From NCBI GenBank assembly GCA_039566865.1, contig CM076943.1:48560624-48624623 (forward strand): DNA of 64,000 nucleotides. The letters run 5' to 3'. The position numbers and the translations under genes were made by a program. The number at the start of each line of letters is the position of its first letter. Position 1 is the stretch's first letter. This DNA is from Aurelia coerulea. Taxonomy: Eukaryota; Cnidaria; Scyphozoa; Semaeostomeae; Ulmaridae. This document shows, in pieces, positions 24,305-34,917 of the stretch. The notes beneath the pieces are model-generated. The model was not told the origin of the DNA. It made no database searches and worked only from the letters and a program-made list of their open reading frames with translations.

Positions 24305-24734
24305 CCTCGGTGTGGCCAGAGTAGCCATTAAGTGGGGGAGGGAATCAAACGGGGGGCCTGGGGGCAAAGCCCCTGGAAAATTCTTGATGCCACGCCCTTT
24401 ACTTTGGCTTAGAATGCATCTCCAAATATCATGCTTGCGATTAGCGACAACGAAACTTTGATATTTTTTCTGACGGTTATCCTACAAATCGGAGCACGAG
24501 GACATTTTTTTGAAGAAGCCTCCTTTACTTTGGCTTAGAATGCATTCTCTGATTCCATATTCCATACTTGCCAGTGCTAAAATGGAATATTTGACATTTC
24601 TCGGAAAGTTCTTTCCCAACCTATACCCAGTTAGTTTCTCTTCGGTTTTAAAGGAATCTCAAAGACCATATTTGGACTAAAGTGGGGGGGGGGCAATAGC
24701 CCCCCATACCCCCTCGCCAGTGGCCACGCCTCTG
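24305..24734. mobile_element. Nested 430-bp hAT-like MITE
   Basis: Flanked by the 8-bp direct repeat CCTCAGGA (24297-24304 and 24735-24742). The right end inverted reads CAGAGGCGTGGCCACTGG; the left end CCTCGGTGTGGCCAGAG matches it from GTGGCCA inward. Inside are GGGGGGCCTGGGGGCAAAG and GGGGCAATAGCCCCCC blocks. It sits within the larger hAT element, so it is younger. Confidence 0.75.
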
Positions 24735-25061
24735 CCTCAGGACATCAAAATTTGCTGCCATTCATTAAGCAAAAGGCAACAATGCGCTCTTGTGCAATTG
24801 TGGACCTTAGTTGACTCTTGACTCTTTCAGCATGGATAAACTTCTCTCACTGGAGGAAACTCTGCATGGCAAAGTGCGGTCATTGCATTGAGCAACAATT
24901 TAGTGCGGTTATTGCCTTTGGGAAGTTGCAGCTTCATCTCCTTTCACAATTTGCGCTAAAAGATCATCCGAAAAAGGCTTTTACGTTCCATGGGGTTGTC
25001 GCCTCTTCAATTTCTTTCTTTTTTTATGGACTTTAGCTTCGGTATCAACGAGATTTCTTCT

Positions 25062-25675
25062 CTGTTCATATACTCGAACAGACTCTAAGTTTCATCCACA
25101 AAACAGGTCGGCTTGGATAACTTCAAACAATCGTTTTTACGCCACACAACCACTATGTACACTTTTCTCCGTATATTTTGTAAGTCTGTTTCACATTTTA
25201 TGTTAGGCACATCAAGGGTGAATGAAAATTCATCCACACAAAAGTAACAGTATTTCGGACCATTGATATTGCGAATCAGAAACCCAGAGCTGACAGCATA
25301 TGCGCAATTTGTTGAGCGTTGGGGACTCTGGAGGGGGATCAGTAGCGGTAGCAACTGCTGTCGTTGTTGTTCTCTCGTCCGGGGTTCCTATTGCTCAGCA
25401 TCATACTACTATGCTGGCCTGACATCCAATGTGAAACGGATTCTAGTATTTATCAGTAATTTATCGTATTTGTAGCTTTTTGCAGTTGTTTATTTAGTTA
25501 CTATTTTTTGCATGTCTTTATGTTAATGTCCACCTGGTAGTCATTATCTTTTGCTCCTTGTGGTCACGTCCCTGTAGTGTTGTATAGTCTGTAAAGTAAT
25601 TAGAAAGTATGGTAGGATGTAGATGTAGCATGTATTGTAACATTTTAAATGATTATAAAAAAAAAAAAAAAAAAA
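25062..25675 (+). mobile_element. Retroposed sequence with 19-A tail and target duplication
   Basis: A run of 19 A (25657-25675) is followed by AGATTTCTTCT (25675-25685), which also lies just before the insert at 25051-25061. This is the signature of target-primed reverse transcription. The roughly 595-bp body is not a SINE or LINE that I recognise. It has short frames on both strands, so it could be a processed transcript or truncated LINE. It lies inside the hAT element at 23997-25943. Confidence 0.7.
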
Positions 25676-25951
25676 GATTTCTTCTTTTATCGAGGAACAT
25701 TTTAGAGGCTTTTTAACAAACTTACATTATTGCCGAATTTCTACTTTGCTCGCCCATCACGTATTGTCAATATATGAAACGATTGTGTCGTCTGAAGATG
25801 TTAGCACTCAATTCAAACACAAGAGTGAAATCAACAGCACTTCATAGGGTTTTTCAAATTTTTCTCGGGGGCCCCCTAGATTTAAGAATTTTAGGGGGCC
25901 CCTGGGCCCGGGCCCAGTGGGCCCATGGGTAAATGCGTCACTGACGCAACC

Positions 25952-26861
25952 TCATACTCAGTGTCAATGAAGACTTTTGTCGTAACGCCAGGCTTAGTCT
26001 TATAATCTAATTGTTGATTTAGGCAAACCAGCTGAGACAAGTTTGTGTCCCCAATCAGAGATCAGCATTTGCAGTTGAGATAAATTCAACAGCCAAATAT
26101 CGGCAAATAGTACCCAAAAAGTGCGCATTCATTGGTTGATAAAGTTGTCCTGATTCATCTTATTGGCTTGTAAACAGAATAATTACTGCGGAAGAGTTCA
26201 GGCATTTAAAATATTTGCACCAAGGAAACATTTTTGCAAGTACTACTGCAAACTAGTTTTTCCATGTTCAAGTTCTAGACTTACGACGATGAGTCTCAGT
26301 TTCCGCATTGAATTGGATGATGTTATGGCTTCAAACCGAGACTCATGACCATACAGCTTCAAAACGCAGAATAATTTAGGCCATCTCCGCCGCGTTTACG
26401 GCGGGACCAATTGGATCACTACTTTCTTAATAAGGTCTGACCACTTGCCTATTCACTTGCGTTGATTGGTTGATTAGATCAAAGTTCGACTTTTTGAAGC
26501 GAAGCAACGTTCGAAACGACGTTTGAAGCGACGTTCGACTTTTCTTTCGACGCTTGCAAGCTCGGTCTGTACTTTCAAGAACTCTGGCTTTATATTTTCC
26601 TGTACAACAGGAAACCGGTTAGTATGACTCACCCAGTACTTGGAAAATTTAGAAAACTTCAAGGAAATCGTACGTTTATCAATTTTCTCGTTTATCCACA
26701 GTAGCCACGTCAGTCTGCAGAGACTGCTTTAAAGGGGGCAGTGCAAAATTACAACAAAATTAACAACCTAATTTACAAATTTAGTCATCTAACTAATCTA
26801 AAAATAAATAACTTAAATCAAATCAAATCGAATTTAAATCAAAAGAAAAGTAAAAAAGGAA
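25952..26861. other. Unassigned stretch
   Basis: A short inverted pair ATGAGTCTCAGTTT / CCGAGACTCATG at 26289-26346 is a small relative of the 19497 MITE ends. The 90 bp next to the hAT insertion reads open in minus (TKVFIDTEYEVALQ across the restored site), but no exon borders were found. Confidence 0.4.
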
Positions 26862-26995
26862 TCCGCTGAGATTTCTTTTGAAGCCTCTTTTTGAAGGTAA
26901 GAAGGGAGGGTGCATGCTTAAACTTAATTGGTTCCAAATCTTAGACCCACGAAATGAAATAGACTTCTGCCCATTTGACATTTTGAAATGAGGAA
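26862..26995 (-). pseudogene. LINE fragment: extreme C-terminus of a reverse transcriptase
   Basis: The minus frame reads RVPHFKMSNGQKSISFRG, SKIWNQL and KRGFKRNL, matching the conserved end of CR1/L2/Jockey-group proteins (R.P...T..G..SF..RG..LWN.LP...FK..L). The upstream part is absent, as expected of a 5'-truncated insertion. Confidence 0.7.
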
Positions 26996-27457
26996 CACGC
27001 AAGACAGCTTCTATAAACGCTACTGTAATCATTTCTTTCTTAAAAAGAATTAAAAAACAGCACATGTGCCACATGCATTATGAGCTCAAAATAATCTACA
27101 CAAGTTCCCGACAGTAATTACCAATTTTTTATTTCTTATTTATTCATCTAACCGCGACGCAATATTGAAACAATCAAATTGGCAAGCATGTTAGGAAAAT
27201 GTTTATTTTGGTGTTTGTTGTTTAAGTCGATCCCGTTATTTCTTTACTTTGATATTGAACTTTATTGAAATGTGTTGTCGTAAATTACTGACCACGCGCG
27301 AACTAATGCTGGCTTTCACGCAAGCTGATCAATATACTTTAATCAATATATTTGCAATTGATCATTTGGCTTTTGGCATAAATAAATAATGAGAAATGGT
27401 TGCCATTTGCTACTCGAAGACAGCGAAGTTCGCTGGCGGGCTTCTCTATGATTCTCC
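26996..27457. other. Unassigned stretch
   Basis: No gene or repeat recognised. Confidence 0.4.
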
Positions 27458-27612
27458 CAGAGACGTACGAGCCGGGGGGGGGGGGGGGGCATATGCCCCC
27501 AAATAAACAAAGAAGTGCCCTTCTTATTTTCAGGAAGTGCCCTTTTAGCTTAACGAAAAAAATGCCATTGAAGTTTCGCGCCCCCAAGTTTGAGATGCTT
27601 CCTACGTCCCTG
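27458..27612. mobile_element. 155-bp hAT-like MITE
   Basis: Ends CAGAGACGTACGAGC and, inverted, CAGGGACGTAGGAAG. Flanks GATTCTCC (27450-27457) and GATGCTCC (27613-27620) are an 8-bp duplication with one mismatch. Reverse-complement relative of the tandem pair at 8417-8752. Contains a run of 17 G. Confidence 0.8.
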
Positions 27613-28799
27613 GATGCTCCTCCTTCCAAAAACCTGCACAAACGAGTGAAAAAAGAGCACATTTGCTTGGTTTTCCTTCCTATGATGACACTCTCTTGTA
27701 TTCATGTATTTGTCCTCATGGGGTACTTTTTGAAGCATAACCAAGAACCAAGAACCATGAAGAGTAAAATGGTTTTTAGTCATAGAAATACAATCAACGT
27801 GCAAAATACAGCATGCTAGGTATCATTTACAACAGATTTGAAAACAGAACTTAAATCTTTCAAGTGTCATGAAATGTTGTTGACCTAAGGGGGCTCAGTC
27901 CCTTAGGAACAATTTGAAGTTTTTTGCCGATCAAGGTTGTAAAAAATTTGGCGTTTGACGAATTGAAAATTGTGATGCCTTCTGATTAGGACTTTTCAAA
28001 CAGAATATGGAAACAGTCGTTCCTTAGCCCATAGTCCAGATTATTTCTGCCAAATTTTATTACCAAAGTATAGGAGCAACAAAATGAACACAGTGGATTC
28101 TTTGACAGGCGACGGCCAAACCAGTCACTGTATGCAAAATCTAATTTCGTATTACTGTTTGCGAAAGAGCTGCACTGTCAAATGATGTATAGGAGGTTGA
28201 CAGAATTTGCGAAGCAAAAACTTCCTAAAATTCCCAAGGGACTAGCGTTTTACAACGCTTGCAATAATCAAGTTCTGCTTGCTAAACTATTTCGAATGAT
28301 ATCTAGTCTGTTCTACATTTTTTGGAAAATAATCGTGGTTCCATGGGCAAAAACAATTTTACTACTCTACATAATTTTTGTTTTCATTTTAGTATTGCTA
28401 AGCACTTTTTGTTCCAAAAGCTCTTGCATCCATCTCATGACCAAAAGCTAAGAAGCTTCTCGACATTGGATTGACGACTAATCGCTTAGAATAGGTTCTT
28501 AATTTTCCTGGAAGAGACTACTGCGGTTTCTTACATGAAGTATCTTATAAAACAAAATGAGTGTTGTTGCATGATTTTTTCGCAGCATGATTGTGTATAC
28601 ATTGTGGTTGTGTATACATTTGCGGAGCGGGTTTTCTTATTTTATTCATCTACATCTTTTCGTTTTATCATTTGAATTTCCCGTGAGACGGCAGCACATC
28701 TGGCTCCTGTATTAAGTCCATCTTTATCTCACCTTTGCTTCTCTTTGCGTTTCCGGCCCACCCGCTTTTTATAGTTCAGTTGGGAACATATGTATTAGC
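27613..28799. other. Unassigned stretch with one hydrophobic open frame
   Basis: A plus-strand frame at 28182-28451 (89 codons from ATG) ends in a hydrophobic stretch (TILLLYIIFVFILVLLSTF) preceded by another (LFRMISSLFYIFWKIIVV). In AT-rich DNA such runs arise by chance, and I see no family or splice support. Nothing else recognised. Confidence 0.4.
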
Positions 28800-28856
28800 T
28801 AGGTCCCCTCGTTAAGTTGTTTCTTTTGTTACCCTATTGTAATCTACGTTTATAGG

Positions 28857-29079
28857 TACACGTTTTTTCTTTTATAAGAAACTGGTTTATAAGAAACTAG
28901 TACTAGGATAGTAATATTCATGACAGATTTATGTTTTGAATCAAATAGAACTCTCCTTCTCGTCTCGCTAAAAATTTTAAGAAACTTTTAGTACTAAAAA
29001 ACTGAAATTTTCACCTAAAATTAAGAAACTTTTAGTACTATGGGCTTATCCAAGTTTCTTATAAAAGAAAAAACGTGTA
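28857..29079. repeat. 223-bp inverted repeat with TACACGTTTTTTC ends
   Basis: TACACGTTTTTTCTTTTATA is perfectly inverted at the right end (27 bp in all, through AAGAAACT). AAGAAACTTTTAGTACTA is repeated inside. A direct repeat TAGGTCCCC occurs at 28800-28808 and 29079-29087; whether it is a target duplication is unclear, since the left inverted repeat begins 48 bp inside it. Confidence 0.7.
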
Positions 29080-29927
29080 GGTCCCCAAATCATTGTACGA
29101 ACAGTTACTGAAGAAGATGAAAATCGAAACGTTTAAAAAGTCTTAGTGTATTTCTGAATTATCTTTAAAATATTTTATATGCTTAGGTGAATTGGCTATT
29201 GAATTATTATTATTGTGAATACATTGTTTATACATTGTGTATCGTGTAAAATTTTGTATAAATTTTGCTTGCCTGCTCCGTTATTATCATAATCTCGTTA
29301 TACAATACCCCTTTAATACATTTTTGTAGAAAACGGAGTGTCCTAAAAATGCTTATCGAAATCGATTTCTTGGTCTTTAGTAAAAACAGCTTCGACGCAA
29401 AGGCATCACTAACTTCAAAAGAAATTGACGAAGTTTTGTAAATAATTTTTTTATCTAAGTTAGACCTTCCAGTATCAAATGACTTGTCGTTTTTTAAACT
29501 AACGGCCATATGAACCTCCACCCTGTACAGAAGATAGATGGAAATGCAATGATTTATATGCTTTCGTATGTTTTGTCAAATTGCAGGCTAGGAAAACAAT
29601 TAATTTAGAGATTTCAAGGACAGGCAAGGGTCCCCTCAAAACAATACACGGCACTGGTCTGTCGTAGGTAGCCTTAATCGGAAATTTGTCGGGGGAATGG
29701 AATGCTAAATTCTTGTCAATTAGTCTGAAGTTTAAATGAAGTATAAAACTTTGCAAAATTTATGGAGCTTTTCGTCATAATGATGACACATAAGGATATC
29801 CCTAACGACAAGTTTCAGAGAGAAAGGTAATGTTTTCTTATCCAACATCAGAATAAATCTCAAATCAGCACAAATAAATGAACACATCAAACTCAAAAAG
29901 GTATCCTCACATAATTTCTTTGAATGA

Positions 29928-30292
29928 AAACCAGGACAACTGTACCTTGGTTCAAAGGTCATAAAAACCAGGACAACTGTACCTTGGTTCAAAGGTCATA
30001 AAAACCAGGACAACTGTTCCTTGGTTCAAAGGTCACAAAACCAGGACAACTGTTACCTTGGTTCAAAGGTCATAAAAACCAGGACAACTGAACCTTGGTT
30101 TAAAGGTCACAAAACCAGTACAACTGTACCTTGGTTCAAAGGTCACAAAACCAGTACAACTGTACCTTGGTTCAAAGGTCATACAAACCAGGACAACTGT
30201 ACCTTGGTTCAAAGGTCATAAAAACCAGGACAACTGTACCTTGGTTCAAAGGTCATAAAAACCAGGACAACTGTACCTTGGTTCAAAGGTGA
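29928..30292. repeat. Minisatellite, about 10 copies of a 37-bp unit
   Basis: Ten occurrences of CCTTGGTTCAAAGGTCA (or close variants) are spaced 34-39 bp apart, with unit core CCAGGACAACTGTACCTTGG. The unit contains the partial palindrome CCTTGGTTCAAAGG. Open frames through it merely follow the repeat and have stops at the edges. Confidence 0.9.
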
Positions 30293-30530
30293 CAAAAATC
30301 AGGAAGGCAATTTTGCTACGAGGGGCAAATCTCTCCAAAAATCTCGAACACTTTCGTAAAGAATCCTGAAAAATACTCAAAATCCTAAAAATACAAACCA
30401 AAAAAAATTTAAAACTTGACACAATTTGAAAAATTATTCCCTGCAACAAATTATACTGGGCGCCCTAAAAAATACTCTATTAGAAAACTCACCAAAATTT
30501 TATCATACAAAATTGGATTATTTTCAGATA

Positions 30531-31511
30531 TACAGGCTGTCCCAAAAAAGTGTTCGATGTTTAAATTTGAATAAATCAGGAGCTATCTTATATATATTAA
30601 TCGTTCTGGTATGATTTGAGAACTGAGACATGAAATGTTCTTTTGAGTCTATTAGAGTTCAAATTTGACAAATATTAAGAAACCAGGAGGTTCTCAAAGT
30701 TATGACCAATTTTTGCATGTCTTCGTCACATTTGATCTACCGTTATCTAACTTTACAATGATATTTACTGTTGGACAACCAAAGTAACCCTTTTCTTAGT
30801 GGAAAAGAAAGCTTCAAGTTTCATTCTTTGAAGATGAGCTACTTGAATTACCAGAAATCTAACTGCTACCACTGGTAAGGAGGTATGTTACCCCAGATAA
30901 CGTAGCGATGCGTTATGTCAAAATTGACATTGATATGTACAGAGTTGGAGAAACGAAGATTATTGTCTCGTTTCAAAAGAATGATTAAACAAATTTTAAA
31001 ATGCCATCAAAGAAGCTGCCTAACTGTCCGAGATGCATTCAGTTTCAAAGTGGAAAACTTGCATAACGGCCCAAACCTTGACAAAGTTGACATGTTCACT
31101 ACCAACGGCCTAGAAGGGCTGTGCTCTTCATAACGAAGTTTTAGAAGTCCCCCCGTCTTGCAACATCTAAGATTTGGAAATTTTGAAAGTTTGTGAATTA
31201 CATTCTCAGGTTTCTAAAAGTACTTTAATTGTGTTTTCTGGGCTATCTGGACAACTCTATTTAGAAATTAAAATAACATTAGAGAGCCCTTAGAGAGTGG
31301 TAAAGTGAAGAGTGAAAAACATTTAAAAACTAGCGTCAATTTTAAGGAACCCCTGGTTTCCTTAAAATTCTCAAATGTAAACATCTATAGACTCAACAGA
31401 ACATTATATGTTTCAGCTTTCAAAAATTTCAAAATGATTGATATACGTACATCAAATAGTCTCGGACATACTCTATTTTAAAAGTTGGACACTTTTTTGG
31501 TACACCTTGTA
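30531..31511. mobile_element. Inverted-repeat element with TACAGGCTGTCCC ends
   Basis: TACAGGCTGTCCCAAAAAAG at the left, and TTTTTTGGTACACCTTGTA at the right, pair imperfectly. TA at both ends could be the target site. The interior shows no recognised protein. Confidence 0.55.
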
Positions 31512-33168
31512 GCTGAGCTTGTAATTGGTTTAAAAGTAAGCAAATCTAACTCTTTTTAGGGCTACTTGGTTTTGAATCATAATGCAAAAAATCACTGATG
31601 ATTGCCAGATCAATTGTTTTGTGCATGTAAAGCTTCTAGTTTGGTCATAAATGACAGGAAGGAATGCGCACTATCATTGGAGACTTAAATGATGATAAAA
31701 ATCTGAAAATTTTGACTCTTAGGCAAGATTGAGAGTTTTGCTTCAAACCTATAGCTCAAAATACGTTTTTCAAGGTACAAGTTATCTACCCTGCTGTATC
31801 AAAAGCAAAAATCTACTCATCTATGAATATATTTTTCTTTTGGTTCTTTGAAAAAACAGCTCAAAAAGAAAATTTTATCAAAAGTTTCATAATCAATTCA
31901 TAATCATAGGAGTATATTTTTTGGGACACCCGATACAAATTCTCATTGTTGAACCTCTGAAAATTATTCAAATTCTCAAAATCTTGCAAAATCTCTAAAA
32001 TCTTTGAAGGATCTGAGAACTTTCTAAAATCGAAAGATCTCATACGCTGCCTTTAATTTTTGGGGGTAACTAAGGGGCTTTTGTACGAGATAGAGTTTAT
32101 AATTTTCTATATTCCCTCAGATGTCTTAGTATGCTGGTGGTACAAGGACGTGTCATTGTTTAACAGTGCATTTCTGAAAGAATTGAGGAAATATTGGTAC
32201 CACTTATAAACTTTTATTCTATCGCCAATAATACCAACTCCGCCGCAATTATCCTTTAAAAGTTGCAGGCACATCTCTATTTGATGTGATTTCCAAGTTC
32301 TGTGTACCAGACGAAGCCGAGATTGAATTTTCACGAGGCAGTGGCCAGCCTAAGCTTGATTTGGGTAGCAATTCCTAGACTGATTACACGTTCGTAGTTA
32401 TTACTATTGATAGACTGATGGAGCGACAACAACAACAACAACAATTCAACTCCACGAGATGAGCGTAACTTGAGGGTCCTTATGGAGGGAGGCTAAGCAA
32501 TTCCCACGTTTATCTCGATAATCGAAATAAAACATGATTAATATGATTCTCTTCTTGAAACTTTCCATGATATGCGGTTTGTCGTTGTTCCTAAAAATGT
32601 TTAGTATTGTTTGTTACCAACGTTTGTCAAATAAATTGAATCATCCTTCCTAATCCAGTTTACTAACTCTCTAGCCAGACTAAACCCAAAAGGAGATATA
32701 CTAACCTCATTCGTAGTTTAGAAGTTTTGTCTTCGGTTGTTTTATTAGGTGCTTCGCATAAGAGTACGGGAAGAAAAAATCTAGGGGGCTGCCCGACACT
32801 CAAGCTTGTCCTTTTGTCATATTGGGACGGAGACGTTTCTTATGATATACACAGATTTACAGGACTGGGTCACAGGACACCAATTACTCTGTGTACTGGG
32901 TCAGTCTGTGTACTGGATCACGGATACAGTACTGGGAATAAACACACTTCCTACAAGGTAGGCGCCCTTGATCTGAACAGGCGAGTTGAGTTTCACCCCG
33001 GTTTGAGTTAGAGTCGCATTTTCCATGTAATCACTGTAGGGGCTTTGACCAGACAACGAGTTCAACTCAGATCGGAGTGAAATTTCAAACCGGTTTGAGT
33101 TTCTCATGTAAACGGGCCCTAAGAACTCTTGATCTTAACATTGAATATTACATAGTGGTGAAAAATAG
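31512..33168. other. Unassigned stretch with one possible coding relic
   Basis: The minus frame 32107-32334 reads an open segment with CLQLLKDNCGGVGIIGDRIK. A similar string (HLKDNSGVGMIDDKIQ) can be read on the minus strand at about 58690-58743. Similarity at two sites suggests copies of one unknown coding or repeat sequence. A CAACAACAA microsatellite lies at 32427. A transposon-like end, TTTTTTGGGACACCCGATA, lies at 31918. Confidence 0.4.
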
Positions 33169-33778
33169 TACCGGGTGTCCCAAAAAATGTACACAGATTG
33201 GTTTGACTCCAGCGATGTGAATTTAGATTTAATCGATGGCTATTCACTCTTAATATTTTCCTCGATAGTTCACTTGAACATAGATACCTCGTTTGCTGGT
33301 ATTGGTGCTTTGAGAGCAGAAATATCAATGTTGAAAGCCAAAATTTGTGTCCACTTGCAAACAAGAGCTTTGGCCTTTTGGCCTAAACAAGTTCATGAAG
33401 CACATCAAAACCAAGAACTGAAACCAATGAATAATTAAGAAACTGTGCAATGGGTGACGGTGGGGTGACTTCTGGAAAACAGAATAACACAAGATCTAAT
33501 ATTTTTCAACTTTTATCAAGGTTATCGTTGATTTATACGCTGTGCCTTAAGAATTCGCTTAGGCCAAAAGGCTAAAGCTCTGGTTTGCAGAAAAAGGCAA
33601 ATTTGAGCTTTCAAGATCAACATGTCCTGCTCTCAAAATACCAATATTAACAAACGAGGTATCTATGTTCAAATTAACTATCGAGGAACATTTTTAGAGT
33701 GATTAGACATTGATTGAAGCTAAATTCACGGCGCTGGAATCAACCAAATCTGTATACATATTTTTGGGACACCCGGTA
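33169..33778. mobile_element. Complete TACCGGGTGTCCC inverted-repeat element
   Basis: Ends TACCGGGTGTCCCAAAAAAT and (inverted) ...TTTTTGGGACACCCGGTA. Arms of about 215 bp share GATACCTCGTTTG and AGAGCTTTGGCCTTTTGGCC/complement. TA borders suggest a Tc1/mariner-like target. Non-autonomous. A half copy opens the window (1-202). Confidence 0.8.
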
Positions 33779-33918
33779 GCAATGATAGTGAAACGACAAG
33801 GACAAATCGGATTGCTATTCATTATGAAGGTGATGACCCTCTGTTGTCAAGGGTCCTGTCTCACATTCGTATTTAACGGTCCCACGATCCTACGGTCTGT
33901 TTTTTACATTATGCCATG

Positions 33919-34075
33919 CAGGGCCGTAGGAAGAAGCTTCGGATTGGGGGGGCAATTGTTCTTAAAACAATAGAGAACAATACATCTAATTAAGTCATGT
34001 GACGTAGCACTATTGTTTTGAAAAATTATTGGGGGGGCTTCAGCCCCCCCTACCCCCCCGCTTCCTACGGGCCTG
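33919..34075. mobile_element. 157-bp hAT-like MITE with perfect 8-bp target duplication
   Basis: Ends CAGGGCCGTAGGAAG and (inverted) CAGGCCCGTAGGAAG. Exact duplication ATGCCATG at 33911-33918 and 34076-34083. Inside: GGGGGGGC and GCCCCCCC runs. Confidence 0.9.
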
Positions 34076-34325
34076 ATGCCATGCTACAACCAGGTTTTAT
34101 CACGGGCCCTGTTCTTTGAGAACTCAAAAGGGCGCTAGTAATTAACTGGAAGAAAGGGAGCTGGACTTACCGGCGTAATGACCAGACTTTGAATAGCACA
34201 AACGCCTACTATACCCTATTAGCCAGACTCAAATTCAAAGAAATCTGACAGAGACTTAACGAGATACGCCTACTACAAATTAGCGAAATCAGGAAAAGGA
34301 AGAATTTGCAAAGACGGCTACTTAC

Positions 34326-34917
34326 GATTGACTGTATCATCCTCTTGTCCTTTGCAATGGTTAGCCTCTTTTTCTTCTCCGCAGGGGCAATCTCCTTCAG
34401 TGGGGCAATCATCAATGGGGACTTTGAGGCATGAATCGGTGTCGTCATAGATGTGACACTCGGACCAGTCATCACATGACTGGCATGACAATTTCTTGAA
34501 CTGTCCTGCGTCCAAGCTCTTCACTCTTCCTCCCATACCATTCGAGTTTCTAAAATTCAGTTTGTTTTCACTTCGGCTCAACCGTGACGTTTTCCGCAAA
34601 TTGTTTTCCTCCATTTTTGCAGGCTCGCAATAAAAGTCTGAGTAAGAGCCAGTGAAAATCGAGCTTGAAATCGGACTCAGGAAATTGTCATCATCTTTCT
34701 GTTGATATTTCTTTAAAAATACTTCATCCTCACCATCATAAATTGTCTTTTCGATCGACGAGCTTTGCGAAGAACCTGAATTTGTGGATGTTTTGCTCTT
34801 GCTGCTTTTCGTGTTCCTCCGAGGAGGATTGAGGGGATAATCGTAAAACAGCTTGCGAACTGATGTGTACGGTCTGTGATCCAGATTTCTGTCTTCTATC
34901 TCAAAATTGCCTCCCAT
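34326..34917 (-). CDS. Unrecognised gene, first coding exon (about 197 residues)
   Basis: A minus-strand ATG at 34917 (MGGNFEIEDRNLDHRPY...) opens a 197-codon frame that ends at a consensus splice donor, GTAAGT, starting at 34325. The intron is phase 1 and a stop follows 2 codons into it, so this is the exon border. The product is hydrophilic: a Lys/Ser-rich part (residues 35-55), then acidic and Ser-rich sequence, then eight cysteines between about 145 and 188 (CQSC, ECH, DSC, DDC, GDCPCG, HC) that could bind metal or form disulfides. There is no signal peptide or membrane segment. I do not recognise a family, and no later exon was identified at lower coordinates. DNA composition is more balanced and codon-like than its surroundings, which supports real coding. 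Confidence 0.6.

Larger units (their letters stand above)
23997..25943. mobile_element. 1.95-kb hAT-like element with nested insertions
   Basis: Ends CAGGGCCGCATTTAAGT and, inverted, CAGTGACGCATTTACCC. An exact 8-bp target duplication ACGCAACC borders it (23989-23996 and 25944-25951). This end structure and duplication size are those of hAT transposons. No hAT transposase is recognisable. Much of the interior is made of two later insertions, 24305-24734 and 25062-25675, so the original element was about 900 bp. Subterminal GGGGCCC/GGGCCC runs are typical of the G/C-rich hAT MITEs elsewhere in the window. Confidence 0.85.

Noticed and set aside
28182..28451. 89-codon plus-strand frame with two hydrophobic stretches
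   Set aside because: No family, no splice sites, no conserved relative visible; hydrophobic frames are common by chance in AT-rich DNA.
30021..30221. 66-codon frame with internal repeats (WFKGHKTSTTVP)
   Set aside because: It is a translation of the 37-bp minisatellite and has no independent support.
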